Below, one piece after another: positions 33,268 to 47,414 of a stretch of 64,000 nt of DNA. A model generated the notes under the pieces. It was given only the letters and a program-made list of their open reading frames with translations. It did not search any database and was not told the origin of the DNA. Position numbers and translations under genes: made by a program. This DNA comes from Ophiosphaerella korrae (lineage: Eukaryota > Ascomycota > Dothideomycetes > Pleosporales > Phaeosphaeriaceae), in contig JALNQF010000101.1 of NCBI GenBank assembly GCA_028456385.1, positions 1 through 64,000 on the forward strand. Direction: 5' to 3'. Each line of letters starts with the position of its first letter. Within the stretch, counting starts at the first letter, position 1.

Positions 33268-34095
33268 GGTTGTTGCTGGTGGTGTTGTCGGTGCTGTCGT
33301 TGCTGTTGTCGCTGTTGTTGCTGTCGTTGCTGCCGTTGGTGTCGTCGCCGTCGTCGCTGTCGTTGGTGTCGTTGGTGTCGTCGCTGTCGGTGTTGTCGCT
33401 GCCGTCGTCTTGAAGCCGGCGGCGCCGTGGGGGTAGAGGGGGGATGGAAGCAGACCAAATGGGCCGTGATGTGTTGGCAGACAACAACACACAGCTCGCA
33501 GCTCACGCACACACGACTCCCAGCGCTGCATACAAAACAAGACGTCGTTGCTGTTCTGGTCTGGGCTGGGCTGGGCTGGTCAGGTCAGGTCAGTGGTCAG
33601 GGTCCTGGCGCGTCTACGGGCGGAGGCCTGCCGGGTGGAGAGACGACCTGCTATCGATTGCGCACCACTGGCACTGGTGCTGAACAAGGCGAACAAGGCA
33701 AACAAGAACAACAAACGGGGCCACAGAGCCAAAGCGGGTGATTAGATGCTGGTGCTGTTTAGCTGCGCTTCGCGTCGGCCAGCATACCACATGGCACGAC
33801 ATGAACAGAGGAAATGAGCGTTTCATCTCTCCACAACATGCGACAAGCCTCCTCTCCAATCGCCATCAACCGAGCCGAGCCTGCAACCCATGCTTCCTAT
33901 CCTCAAACTACCCTTGGCAAAGCAGACTGACAATCATCAAGCAAAGTTATATATTTATCGTAATCACATAAACTCCAATCTCAACCAGTCGGTCCTGTTG
34001 AAGGACACCACGCGCCATGGCCTCATCTATCCCAGTCTTCCACAAGCAACCGTGTTGAACCAGTGCTTATCACAGTCAACCTTCACTTCTCTACC
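33268..34095. other. Spacer with GTT/GTC-rich repeat tract
   Basis: Bases 33268-33410 are an imperfect trinucleotide tract of TTG, TCG and TGG units that keeps a minus-strand reading frame open as a Thr/Ala run. It lies in the presumed 5' region of the 2EXR-like gene. A short GCTGGGCTGGGCTGG run lies near 33563. The rest up to the acetyltransferase stop shows nothing recognisable. Confidence 0.5.
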
Positions 34096-34965
34096 CTACT
34101 TCCCCCCGTTTTTCTTCTCCTGACTAACAGGCTCCCGGACCATAATGTCCAGAGGAATGTTCCTGCCACCCCGCTGCAACTGGATCGTACGTCGTTCTTC
34201 AAATCCAAACCGACGATAGATCGGAGGGTTATTAGCATTGCTCGACTCGAGATAGCAAGGCCTGCCCTCGCTATCGGCAAGCTTGGTTACATGTTCAATC
34301 AGCTTACGGGCATGTCCCTTACCACGTCCAGATGGCTTCGTGCCAATGTACACAAGATACCATGCCTCGTGTTCACGATCACCCAATGTTGTATGCATCG
34401 TGTCATGCAGAAGAGGAAGGAATTCATCGAAGAAGCGTCGCTTGCCTTCTGGAGAGAGACGATAGTTGAGACGCCACATGCCGCTGCGAAACATGGTTAA
34501 GTAGTCATCCATATTCTGGCCCGGCGGCATCCTGTTGTCGTCAATCCCGGTCAGTCGGCAAATCTTAACATGAACTTACCATAGTGCAACCGCCTCAAAA
34601 TCCCCTACTGTGGTCACTAGTCCCTTGAGGATGTGAGCATACGTGACATATTCGAGAATTTCGACATGCAAAGCCCACTTCTCCTCTGCCGTCCAGTGCT
34701 CACGATCAGGGACGTCAACGAAGTAACGAGCAACGTCATCTTCACCAAAAGCCTCTGCCAAGCATGCAGCTGCTTGCTTATACTCCCCAGCTGTGACCAC
34801 ACGGACACCTTCAGCTGGGCGAGGAAGAGAAGCAGTTGCCTTGTTCTCCATAAATCTAAGATTGGCAGGGACATCATTAATCCTAATGGTAGCTGGCTTC
34901 AAGGCTGACTTCGGTTCAACAAAGTTGTATGCAACAGGGGCGACGCGGCTGATGGTTTTCGCCAT
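34096..34965 (-). CDS. GNAT-family N-acetyltransferase
   Basis: Two exons, 34965-34580 and 34531-34096, with a 48-bp intron (GTAAGT...ACAG); 273 aa. The acetyl-CoA binding motif A is visible in exon 2 as YLVYIGTKPSGRGKGHARKL (R-G-x-G-K/H pattern), followed by PCYLESSNANNPPIYRRFGFE, the conserved motif B region in which a residue on a shared strand faces the acceptor. The N-terminal exon carries the AAACLAEAFGEDDVARYF stretch typical of a fungal GNAT subgroup. It transfers an acetyl group from acetyl-CoA to an amine, but the acceptor (small molecule or protein) cannot be told from sequence. No targeting signal is obvious. Confidence 0.86.
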
Positions 34966-36468
34966 GGTTGCGATTTGGTACGTGGCTTTCTACTAGTATT
35001 CAGATGAGCTCTGCCGCTTCGTTTGATGATGAAGACAGTCGCCGAATACGCCAGCGTGATGAATCCCGTGGGGCTAAGGCGCGCTCGCCAAGTTGTCAGT
35101 CACTTGAACTAGGTGTATCTAGAGGAAGACCTTCAGTTCAAACAACACTGCTCTATGGTGATTAGTCTAGTTGCAGATGACGGCCATTAGGCTGAGCAGG
35201 AGCCGTGACTCTCGATTGCCTGCCATAGTATACCTTTTCAGTGACGATGGACGTCTATGTTTCAGCCGGGCGAGTAATGTCTCCTGTGTGTACTTTGGAT
35301 AGCTGAGATCTCGAGACTGTTTTGACTCGAGATGGGTAGCGTAAGGAAGTAAAAGCTTGTCGCAAATCAACCGACATCAATAGGTGAGGTTGGACGAAAT
35401 GCCTTGATGTAACAGGTTCAGGATGGAAGCAGAGTGACCGATGACAGCTATTGAGTTGGCAGCATGCGGTGAGTTATCGATGTGCAGCCTTGTGCGTGTG
35501 GGCTGGAAGGCCTTGTTGTATGGCTGCAGAAGGTTTGGTAGCTGCTTCTTACTCGTCAACCTTTTGTCACAAGACCAGTAGCAGCGCTGCCGTACGATGA
35601 CTTGGCTCTTTGCGGAGACCTGTGTACCGTAAGGGATTGCTGAGCGGGGTCGGCGTCGTGGGGGGTTGGATATCAATCAACTATGGTTGGTGCAGAACAG
35701 AGGGCGATGATGGAGAGGTGCAGGGTGAGATCAAGCAAGACACTTTGCATGTAGTAGACTGAGATAGGGAGCAGAAGACTGATATACTTTTAGCCCATCC
35801 TTGCCGATCTATATGATACCAAGCCTCTCAGATGGAAATGGAAGTCATGTCGCAGCGGAATCTACCTTCGGCTGCTAGCTTGTCCAGCTGAGCCATTGCT
35901 GCTGTCAACGGCTAGTCGGTTTCGAGTTTCATGCTTGGTCCACTGTAGAGTCTTGTTCCGCTGCGTTGCGGCTTGCTAATGGCAATTGGACCTGGTGCAT
36001 TAATAACATCAGTGGCGCCGAATTGCAGGGCGGAAATCAGGAAGATACGCTTCATCAAGTCTTGTTGGTGAGAAAGTGTGGGGTGGACGGAGCAGTCGTC
36101 GTTGCTCGGCTGTACCTTCTTCAAACAGTAAGCGCCAAGCCCTTACTCTCCAGCCTGCCTATCTACCCAACACCATGACTGTATCCCACACAGGTACTTG
36201 GAGCTTCGGCCAATCTTTCCGGCCCGTCTCTCGAGCCCTAACACATGGGTGCATGGTAGATTACTATGAGCAACTGTAAACCATGACTCGCCGATATGAG
36301 GAACTTCATCATGTGGACAGTAGCTGCAAGGAAACAAGGGCGTAAGCAGCCTCACTTTTAGGACGGGATAGGCCTAGCCCATTGAAAGAGCTTTTGTATG
36401 TCTTGGTATCTACATAGTATGCATGGGTCAAGTACCTATCCACAACAAGACCCACGTTCCATCTTGTC
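34966..36468. other. Gene-poor interval
   Basis: No convincing gene was found in these 1.5 kb. A plus-strand ORF starting near 35004 (MSSAASFDDEDSRRIRQRDE...) reads about 53 residues of protein-like, charged sequence before a stop at about 35165, but no splice structure or homology supports it. The other ORFs look random. Confidence 0.45.
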
Positions 36469-37400
<932 letters not shown>

Positions 37401-38655
37401 GGTTGCAATCGCTCGACGTTCTGAGGGCAAATGTTGGTGGGGGAGCGACTAATTAAGCTTCTCGGAGTTGGGGCGGCTGGACTTTGTCTCAGGAACGACA
37501 TGCATCATACCAGTATCACTTCGCCAGAGGAAATATGGGCCCAGCCGTAGCTGCACTCCTCAAAAGGTAGGTAGTTATAGTACTAGGACCGAGTAGAAAG
37601 CCGAGGATATACAATTTACGATTAGCTTATCCCATCTGCAGAAGGTATTCTGCAGCCACCCTTTTCCGGAGTAAGACTACCAGGATTTCGGAGCAGAAAC
37701 GTCATTTGGTGACTTTTTTTTTTGAAAAAAGACTTCTCTACTGATGTACATATCAGAGATGCAACATTTTTATACTATTGATTGAGATTCTTCTTCTAGA
37801 TATTAAAGGGTAGCTAGGACACAAGAAGTTTATATTACAATGAAGCTAATTGAAAAGATATCCAGTATACGGTGGTGATAAATCGTCGTCTTGCAACCCT
37901 GCTCCGAGATCCTAACCGCCCTGCTCCGAAAATGCTCGATCTTCCGAATATAATCGAAACGCATTTTGAGATATACAATCCTTGGTATAGATCTAAACTC
38001 GAACTCTGCACCACGGAGGTCTCCATTATCAATCGCACATCCGCCCTCCTGCGGCCAGGCAGATATTGGAGTAGGTCTGGGGCAGCTCTTTACTACCTGG
38101 TATCCATACGCCTATTCGTAAATATATGTTTCATAACTCAGGACTGGTCAACTAATGAACTTTCTTATGTTACCCATGTACCCAATGTCAACCTCTCGAC
38201 ATCTAAACAATTCCTCATATTCATTTCCAACCATTACCTCCTTCCTTCAGAAATTACAGTCTAAATTATGATTCTTCTCATCGAAGGATGTCTACGAGTA
38301 TGGCCAAACCTACTGTTCTTGTGGCCGGTATTGCATTAGTAATCAGGTCTTGAACGTCACCTCGCAGCCTACGAGCGGTGAGTTTCACGCCGGCTAGTAT
38401 GATTATAGTATAATCTACACTGACCGGAGACCTAATAGTGGTCTCTACTAGTACTAATATTGGAAGTACATGTATTGTCTGCATTCTATCATAGGTGCAT
38501 GCATATCTCGATGAGCAATCATGTCTCATCAGCCTAGATATCGAAACAGAAACTTTTCCGTGGATGAAAGTTATGCAAAATTGCTCCGGAGGAACCCTGG
38601 GGACCGTCAAGGAAAGAACAAACTCTAAAGCAACAACTTGGGTTCACTCCAACCA
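37401..38655. other. Intergenic region with possible gene relics
   Basis: These 1.25 kb are more AT-rich than their neighbours and include a T11 run near 37716. On the plus strand 37872-38264 has an open frame of 130 codons with protein-like opening sequence (RRLATLLRDPNRPAP) but no ATG at its start. At 38288 the stretch MAKPTVLVAG, then a one-base frame change to LERHLAAYER, resembles the first segment of FAD-dependent monooxygenases. Both are too damaged to call. Confidence 0.4.
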
Positions 38656-40342
<1,687 letters not shown>

Positions 40343-41136
40343 GGTTGCAATTGAATGTGAAATGAATGGATGCAAGAGTTTCGGGGGAGCAGACGAGTAT
40401 TTGAAGGTTTTAGGAGGGTTGGAGCTTCAAGCCATGTGAGTCACTAAAATCTGTGTCGCGAGCGATGATGAAAGCGAGCCGGGATCGGGGCTCCAGCCAC
40501 TAGGCCTTGTCCAGATCCTAGATGTGGGGTACACATGCGAGCAATCACGACGATTGGATTTCCCAAGCCACGACCAGTCGATTGACTACGTTTCTGTCCC
40601 CCACAAACATGGAGAGCATAAACGCCACGGCCCGCGAGCAAATCATGAGTCAACAATGAACAGACAAGGCGGCGGAACCATTCACCGCCCTGAGCCATAT
40701 ATTACACCGAACAGCCATGATTGAGTCTTGTTAGCGTGAACCCTGTTTTCATCCAACGGCAATACTGAGATGGATAGACCTTGCTGTTACTACTAAAGAA
40801 ATTTATACTTTGCTCAACTCTTCCGATCTTCCCGCTCTGTCAACCACTTGTCTCCAGAACTATATGTCACACTATGCACCTCACACTCATTAGAAGATGT
40901 GATACCTTGCACCACCCAACGCTGTCATGAACTCTAAACAGGTGGAGCTCGTCACTACAAAGACGCAATCATCCAGCTGCAGTCTCACCTCGTTATAGGA
41001 TGCTCCAACTTTAACCAATAGGGCTATCTTCTCTTGCAGAGCGTAGCAGTGAAGCTCGTATGCATGCAACATGGAATCTAGTGGCAATGGCGGCTAAGCT
41101 TCTCATCTTAATGTTTGATTCCCTGTTACACAAACA
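40343..41136. other. Intergenic, homocitrate synthase upstream region
   Basis: This 794-bp spacer contains the homocitrate synthase promoter and the 3' flank of the amino-acid oxidase gene. No other gene was recognised. Confidence 0.5.
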
Positions 41137-42350
41137 TTACAGTTTTGCTCTTGGGGTGTTAGTTTGTTGAATTATCTGCAGGACGAGCCTTTCAGCTTCC
41201 CAGGCACTTCCCCATCCACTCTGATACCCGTAGCCACCATGGCCATAGTTGTGCACCACCCAATTCTCGCCGATCTTCTCGCTTTCCACCCGTGGGCCAC
41301 CTATTCTCATCGGCCGTAACCCGACGCCATGTCTTATGATACTAAGCTCACTGACCTTTCCTGTCTTCGGAGCTAGGGCAGGACACAATTCGACAGATCG
41401 TTGCATGATGCGTTGAGCAAGGCTCGGGTCGGGTTGTGACTCCCACGACCCATGCTGAAGGCAGCCACCTAAGATGGTACCACCGCCTACGGCTCGTTGC
41501 ATGATGTATGTAGCTTCCTCACTCCCGTCATCTGTTCCAGAGGTTGTGGCCATCTCACCTGGATTGTTTCTTACCAGTACGATCTGCCCACGACCTGGAT
41601 ATACGTTGCTGTCAAGAACGCCCCCCAGTTTCGAGGCTAAGAGACCGGTGCAATTGACAATGATATCAGCTCGACCTGATGAATGATGGCCGCTAGCTTC
41701 AGAAATGTGTGAAATAACACCCCGCTTGACGACCACGCCATTCTTTATGCACTGGCCCAGAATCCAAGGCAGATAAATGGCAGTGTTGATGCAGACCGAT
41801 GTAAAGGCGGTGCCAGAATCACACTCTGATGGGAGTTCAGACTTGGAGAGTACACGAAACTAACAAGAGATGCTTAGTTTGGCATGTTGGTGTGGGTTCT
41901 TCAACGAGACATACATTGGGGGCAGCGTCCTTGAACCAGGCGTCTTCCTTGCATAGTTCTGCCAGCCATTCGCCTGTTGCCGTGCCTGCGTCTTTTTTCC
42001 TACTGTAAATCTTCGACTCTTGGAAATGAATACCAGCCTCTGGATTCTCACGGCATAATCTAGCCAGCTCAGGCCAGGTCGCCTTTTCGAACTTTTGCAA
42101 GCTGGATCCAGGCCTACCTACTGGCCAGTAGTTGGCACCAGCCCAAGGAGATGCGTATTCAATATCGTAGTCACCCGGCATGTGCTTGCTTACGACTGTG
42201 ACACTGATATTGGGGTGCTTGGAGAGCACGAGGGCGGTAGATAGGCCGAGGACGCCAGCCCTGTAGCCTGAATCAGCACGAGTGCAGGTATGGAGTGCAT
42301 GACACGGAGCAGTGGGCCTACCCGACAACAACAACATTGATGGCAGCCAT
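41137..42350 (-). CDS. D-amino-acid oxidase, FAD-dependent, peroxisomal
   Basis: Three exons, 42350-42322 (29 nt), 42260-41915 and 41859-41137, with introns of 61 and 55 bp; 365 aa. The enzyme oxidises D-amino acids to 2-oxo acids with release of ammonia and hydrogen peroxide. The dinucleotide-binding motif VVVVGAGVLGLSTAL at the N-terminus is assembled across the first intron, which supports the splice choice. Others are YASPWAGANYWP, INTAIYLPW, the ADIIVNCTGL stretch before GQIVLVRN, and the C-terminal NYGHGGYGYQSGWGSA that contacts FAD. The protein ends in AKL, a good type 1 peroxisomal targeting signal, as usual for DAAO. D-aspartate oxidase is an alternative specificity not separable here. 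Confidence 0.92.
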
Positions 42351-43214
42351 GTTCAGACAGGGTGCAAGATAGGGCACAATACGCAGGGCAGCTAGTATAA
42401 GAAGGTGGTCCGCTAGCTGCTGGTTGGTAGTGGGGTCACCAGTCCAGTGTTCCCCCGCTCGCTAATTGGATAGGGCGGCCACAACCGCACACACCTGAAG
42501 CACGAGACAGGGCAAAACGCGTGAACACATGCCCTAGGTTTGTTTACTGCCAACTTCTTTCTTTCAGACTGCTCTTGCTCTCTCATCCTCACACTCCTCC
42601 TACCCGTCACCCGTCGCCCGTCACCTGTCATCCGTCATCCCTCCTCTCTCATCGTCTCAGCCGTCGCTGCGCCATTTTGCACCGCTCGCCAGAAGCCGGC
42701 GACGTTCTCGGCGGTCAGGAGGAGACTAGGGAGTTCTACGAGCCGTGACATCATTTTTGCTCCGAGGTTCGTCAAGATTTTCCCTCGAGCTCCAGTTGTG
42801 CGCCGTCTATTTGAGCAGACTTTTGTAGCCTGCAGCAGGTATTATTGTTGTCCGCCCTATGCAAGTGCAGCTTGCTCAAAGCCCACCAGGCCGCCCGTGT
42901 TTGGCCTCTGACCACGTTTGGCAGTGATTGTTGTTCTCCTATCGCTTGGCGAGCTATCCTTGTTGCGGTGCCCTGCTGAAGACTACTGTACCAGAGCTTC
43001 GCGTCACGAATTGTTCGACTTCCTATTCGGTTCCGTTCACTATTCACCGCTCACTTTCACCACCTTGGGGGTGGGGGCTGGGTCGCCTCTGCCTCTTGTT
43101 TTCCTCTCTCCACTTCGTCTTTTGCCATCTCCTCAATGACCCCATCACCCCACCTCTCTGCCCCTAGTACACCGACCTCTCCTGTCTTGTGCTGCCTTCG
43201 CACCAGCTGCTCCC
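42351..43214. other. Divergent intergenic region, pyrimidine-rich
   Basis: Between the amino-acid oxidase and OTU genes. The plus strand is strongly CT-rich from about 42540 to 43140, including imperfect CGTCACC-type repeats near 42600-42640, typical of fungal promoters and leader sequence. No separate gene was supported. Confidence 0.5.
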
Positions 43215-44292
43215 ATGGCGCCCTCGAAGCAGCGAGCCAACTCGTCCGAGTTTCCCATTCTTGAGGCAAATGCCCTGTACGCCGGCCAGATTCGAGGCGA
43301 CGGTAAGGACACATGGCTGCAATTCCCTTGTTGGCCCAAGGCTGATTTTCGCCCTAGGCAACTGCTTGTTCAATGCCCTGTCTGACCAGCTCTACGGCCA
43401 TGAAGAAATGCACGAGGTTCTACGCACAGCCACTATTGAGCACATGCGAGACAGTGGCGACTTCTACCGCCAGTACATGGCCGTGAACAACGTGCGCAGG
43501 AATCCCAAACGCAAGACCACTGCAGCCATGTCCAAGCGCATTGACACAACATACTACACCGACGAGCAGCTGCAGTTGCAGTTCGAAGAGCATGTCGAGA
43601 AAATGGGCCAGCCTGGCGAATGGGCCGACAACATGGAAGTCTCGGCTTTTGCATCAGCCCTCAACGTCCACGTCCGTCTCTGGCAGGCTGACTACACCTA
43701 TCTCTTTTCTCCTCGTACCTACTATGCCCCAAATGATGACCCCGCTGCCGAAGATGACCGACAGACCCTCCACATTGCATACCACGTAAGTGCCTTGCTC
43801 ATGGTTGCCTGCCATGTTGTGCGTGCTGACCCGACACAGACCTGGGAACACTATTCCTCCGTCCGTAACATCTCTGGCCCACACACTGGCTTACCTAAAG
43901 TACACGTCGTACCTCAGATGATCTCTAAGAAACGCCCGAGTCCTAGTGTAGATGGTGACGATGACGACCAACTTAGACGTGCTAGGAAGCGCCGCTCGCC
44001 CCTTCCATTATTCGACTCTGATTCCACGCCGGAGGGTACCGAAAGCTCGTCCGATGAATCCAACGGACCCATAGCATCACAACAATCCCATCTAGACATC
44101 CCGCCACCAGAGCACAGCGTCAAACCGCAAAAGCTGACTATTAAACTTCGTGGCCTCCGCACCACAGATATTACCAACTCCCCCCTTACACCCCGAGCCT
44201 CCTCTCCTGCACCCACACATACCTCTCCGCATATACAGTCTTCCGACTCTGCAACTGTTTCAACGACCTCTACGACTATGGCAATGTCATAA
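43215..44292 (+). CDS. OTU-domain cysteine protease (deubiquitinase)
   Basis: Three exons, 43215-43302, 43358-43785 and 43840-44292, with introns of 55 and 54 bp; 322 aa. The OTU catalytic loop GDGNCLFNALSDQLYG is built across intron 1, giving the Asp and nucleophilic Cys near residue 31. The domain continues with MRDSGDFY, WADNMEVSAFASALNVHVRLW and, after intron 2, HTWEHYSSVRNI, which contains the catalytic His. This layout resembles the OTUD3/OTUD6-type branch of ubiquitin hydrolases. The C-terminal 140 residues are disordered, with a DGDDDDQLRRARKRR segment that could serve as a nuclear signal, and a LTIKLRGLR element near the end. The start at 43215 was chosen because it lies just before the OTU core; its linkage preference is unknown. 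Confidence 0.92.
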
Positions 44293-44748
44293 ACCTCACA
44301 GTTGGATGAACATAAGACACGGCTGAGCTGATGATACCCCATTCCATTACCATGCATAGCTTAGGCGCATGTTCTTATCTTCACGATTTGCATAGCATAC
44401 AAGCATGACCCAGTTACATGATTGCATTTGCCGACGAGACCATAGGTGCCAAAGTGCTTGGGCCTGCGTCTTGGTCTGGTATCGGCGTTATTTTGGGAAC
44501 GATTTTAGGAACGATTGCGTTTTGATTTTTTGAGCATATAAATGAATAGCTTGAATGCGCATGTATTCTTCCCTTTTCCTGGATTTAACGGGTGTGTGAA
44601 TCGTTGAGTATTAAAACCGCCATCATTGATTGCTGTGTTTTCTATCTACTTCATCAGGCACTGAAAGCCGACCAACCTAGGATGCCCTCTGGTACAACCA
44701 ACGCCAATGCCATGCCATGCTATGCCATGCTAAGACAAGGCATAAAAC
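44293..44748. other. Convergent intergenic region
   Basis: This 456-bp spacer lies between the 3' ends of the OTU and TRS85 genes. A short ATGCCATGC-type repeat lies at 44705-44733. Nothing else was recognised. Confidence 0.5.
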
Positions 44749-47155
44749 CTATTCAAACCCCTCCCCCTTTGAATCCGTCTTTTCCTTTGTCCTCTCTAAC
44801 GCCGGACTCAATGGCCCAACATCGATTGGCGGGGCTGTCGCACCCATCAACGATTCCCGATGTAATCGCGGACTTACATCCAACGTCTCGGTTGCTTCTT
44901 CGACTTCGGGGCTTTGTAAGCCATCATCCTCATTCCCTTCATGTTGTCCGTCAAATCCTTGATTCGCCAACCTCAGATCCAGAATATTTTTCCTCAAATC
45001 GTCTACGAAGCGCTGCATATCTGGGAATGGCATCTTGTCGCCTTCTCGCACGTTGACTTGCGCCTCCCCATGTGTATTGTATAGTCGCAATGCAGTATCT
45101 AGACACTGCTCAGCCTGTAAAGATTTCTCGAGATGCCACCAATGTTCTGCGGCCAAGACGGCCCAGAACGCAGCTTTACGGCCTCGGCTGCCGAGCTTGT
45201 AGGATCCAATTCCCGTGCGTATTGAGAAGCAGGCAGAGATGCGTTCTGTGATGAGGGCGCGCCCGACTGCACCGACGAGCCCAGTTTCGAGGATTCGTAT
45301 GGCCCAGCGCGCGGCGTCGTCTGCGGCGGATGAGCCGCGGAGACGAAGAAGTTCGAAGGAAAGAGTGAGAGTGCGGAGAGCGTAGTATGGTGCCGCGCTA
45401 CGTTGACGGTCCGTGTACGAGTATGATGCAGCCTCGATCCAGGCATCAATGTTCTCTGGCTTTGATTTTGATGATGATAATGATGATGGGATAGGAGCCA
45501 TGAGTGCTGAAAGGGCAGCCATTTCTGCGGCACCAGCATAGTGTCGCCATGCCTTATCGTTCTGAAAATCGGTTCTTAGAATATCATACGTACTGAGCGC
45601 TAGCTTCCAGTCTCGGAGCATGAAGCAGTAATCCGCAAGTCTCCTCATGATAGCTTCTGGTGCATCGGGGCGGTAAAAGCCTTGTAGGCTGTCATAGTTG
45701 GAGTTCGACGAGGTAGTTGATGAGGAGCTGTTCCGAGAACCGCCAAATGGTGTCCATCGTTTGCTCAAAGACATAAAGCGACCGGAAAGCCCACGTCTCC
45801 GAGAGAGGATCTGTTCATTCCATGTTGCAACACTACGTTCCATATTGGGGACAATGGATTGAGTGACCAATTCGCGGATAAAGGTGCGAAGGCTGCTAAT
45901 GTCGGAGTCGGGTAAGTATGGTGTTGGGTCTGTAATATCGTCTGTGGTTTCTTTATGAAGTAGTCAGTGCAAGCTGGAAGTTAGAATGAGGAGCAATCCA
46001 GGGCCTAGACATACCTCGTTTCTGAATTTCTGCTAGCTCTTCCGACGCAGACATCCATTCGCAAGTGGGTACACGCACACTGTCGTCATCGGAAGGTATG
46101 GTGGGGTGGCTCTTTAGCCGCAGAAGATGGCAGTGTAGACCGAAATGGCGTTTCATCGAGTCAAAAGTCTGATTGGACTTGGCAATGTCACCCGTCTCTT
46201 CGTCGTGGATTAGAACGTAATAGCGTAAGAAATCATTCTCGACCCACTGTGGAAAGCGTAAATCTCCATCGTGTTGTCTGTTGTATAGTCTTCGTAGCTC
46301 TTCAATAGGATGTGGGTTGCGGGAGCTAATGGCTATGATTCCGGCGACTGGATGGGAGAAGGTTTCGTGAGGGACGACGGGCAAGCCTGATAACAGTCTT
46401 CGTAGATACAAGGTATGAAAAGGCGATGATGTGCTCTCGGATGGGGCCGCATCTCCCTGGTTCAAGTAGCCGGCCACAGGGTCCTGGCGATTGAACTCTG
46501 AGTACTGCAGATGCCGGTCTACTAGCTCTTCGACCTGCGACACGTCGCCCCCTGTCCGCCTTGTTCTGAGCTGTGTAGAGCTTGTAGAGGTCCGCTGCCC
46601 TCCCTTGGTGTCTACACGCAGATCTGCGTATGCATCGTCGACGGCAATGAAGCGCACACCAAAATCCTCCCAGCTCTTGCTCGCCCCGATGCTGTCTCTG
46701 ATGGTGACTTTTCCAGGGACTGACTCGGCAAAAGGCCGGAGCAGCTGTAGCAAGCCGCCGTCGATACCTTTTGCCCGTATCAACTCCTCGGTCTGGACAT
46801 CTGCCAGGACAGCTATATGGGGAACGAAGGCCCTCTGTATGAGCGTCCTATGCTCATCCGAGACGCCTGGTGGCAGGCTGGTGGGTGTGCCTGTGCCGCT
46901 CAGTCTCGAGCTGGGCGAGAAGACAGACGCCGGCACGATAGAAGGAGTCGGGGTGGCAGTGCCGGAATTGGGTCGTGAAGTCGAGATGCTGTGGGTCGAC
47001 TCGAATAGCTTAGACAGGCTGGGGTTTGACCGCCGGTATGGCAGCGAGGCTCGAGACGAGGCTGGTAATGCGCGTAGCTTGGGCAGTGTCAATGAGGCCT
47101 CCACGTCGGCCGGGTACTTTGGCGGTTTCGGCGTGACATCTTGCGGCGGCGTCAT
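44749..47155 (-). CDS. TRS85: TRAPP complex subunit TRS85 (TRAPPC8)
   Basis: Two exons, 47155-46015 and 45950-44749, with a 64-bp intron; 780 aa. Trs85 defines the TRAPPIII form, which activates the GTPase Ypt1/Rab1 in autophagy and Golgi traffic. Family landmarks are RAFVPHIAVLADVQTEELI, the block FHTLYLRRLLSGLPVVPHETFSHPVAGIIAIS, FPQWVENDFLRYYVLIHDE and, across the intron, LRTFIRELVTQSIVPNMERSVATWNEQ, followed by RLADYCFMLRDWKLALSTYD and KAWRHYAGAAEMAAL. The N-terminal 100 residues are Ser/Thr/Pro-rich and the C-terminal tail is acidic and disordered. Splicing was set by continuity of the frame and by the FIRELVTQSIVPNM block. It shares a 259-bp divergent promoter with the CCA1 fusion gene. 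Confidence 0.92.
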
Positions 47156-47414
47156 GGGAGGAGGCTAGGGCAATGCGCCCGCGAGGGTTGGACAGCGCGC
47201 AGGCTTCTGGAGGCTGCCGGCATGTGCATATGCTGTGGCAGTCTTCGTTGCGTGAGGGTCGCGGCGGCTGCTTGTCGGGTGGTGGGCGTGGCGGGCTTGC
47301 CTGGAGTGATGGTCGTCGTTGCTGCCCTGCGGCCGCTGAGCTTTGTGACTGGACGAAATACCGCACCTCCATTTGTTCACCACCAAGATAGATACCTTCA
47401 CCTGACTCACATGC
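47156..47414. promoter_or_regulatory. Divergent promoter, TRS85 / CCA1
   Basis: 259 bp separate the start codons of the two genes. No canonical TATA box or known regulatory motif was identified. Confidence 0.5.

Noticed and set aside
46491..47168. Plus-strand ORF of 225 codons
   Set aside because: Antisense shadow of TRS85 exon 1.
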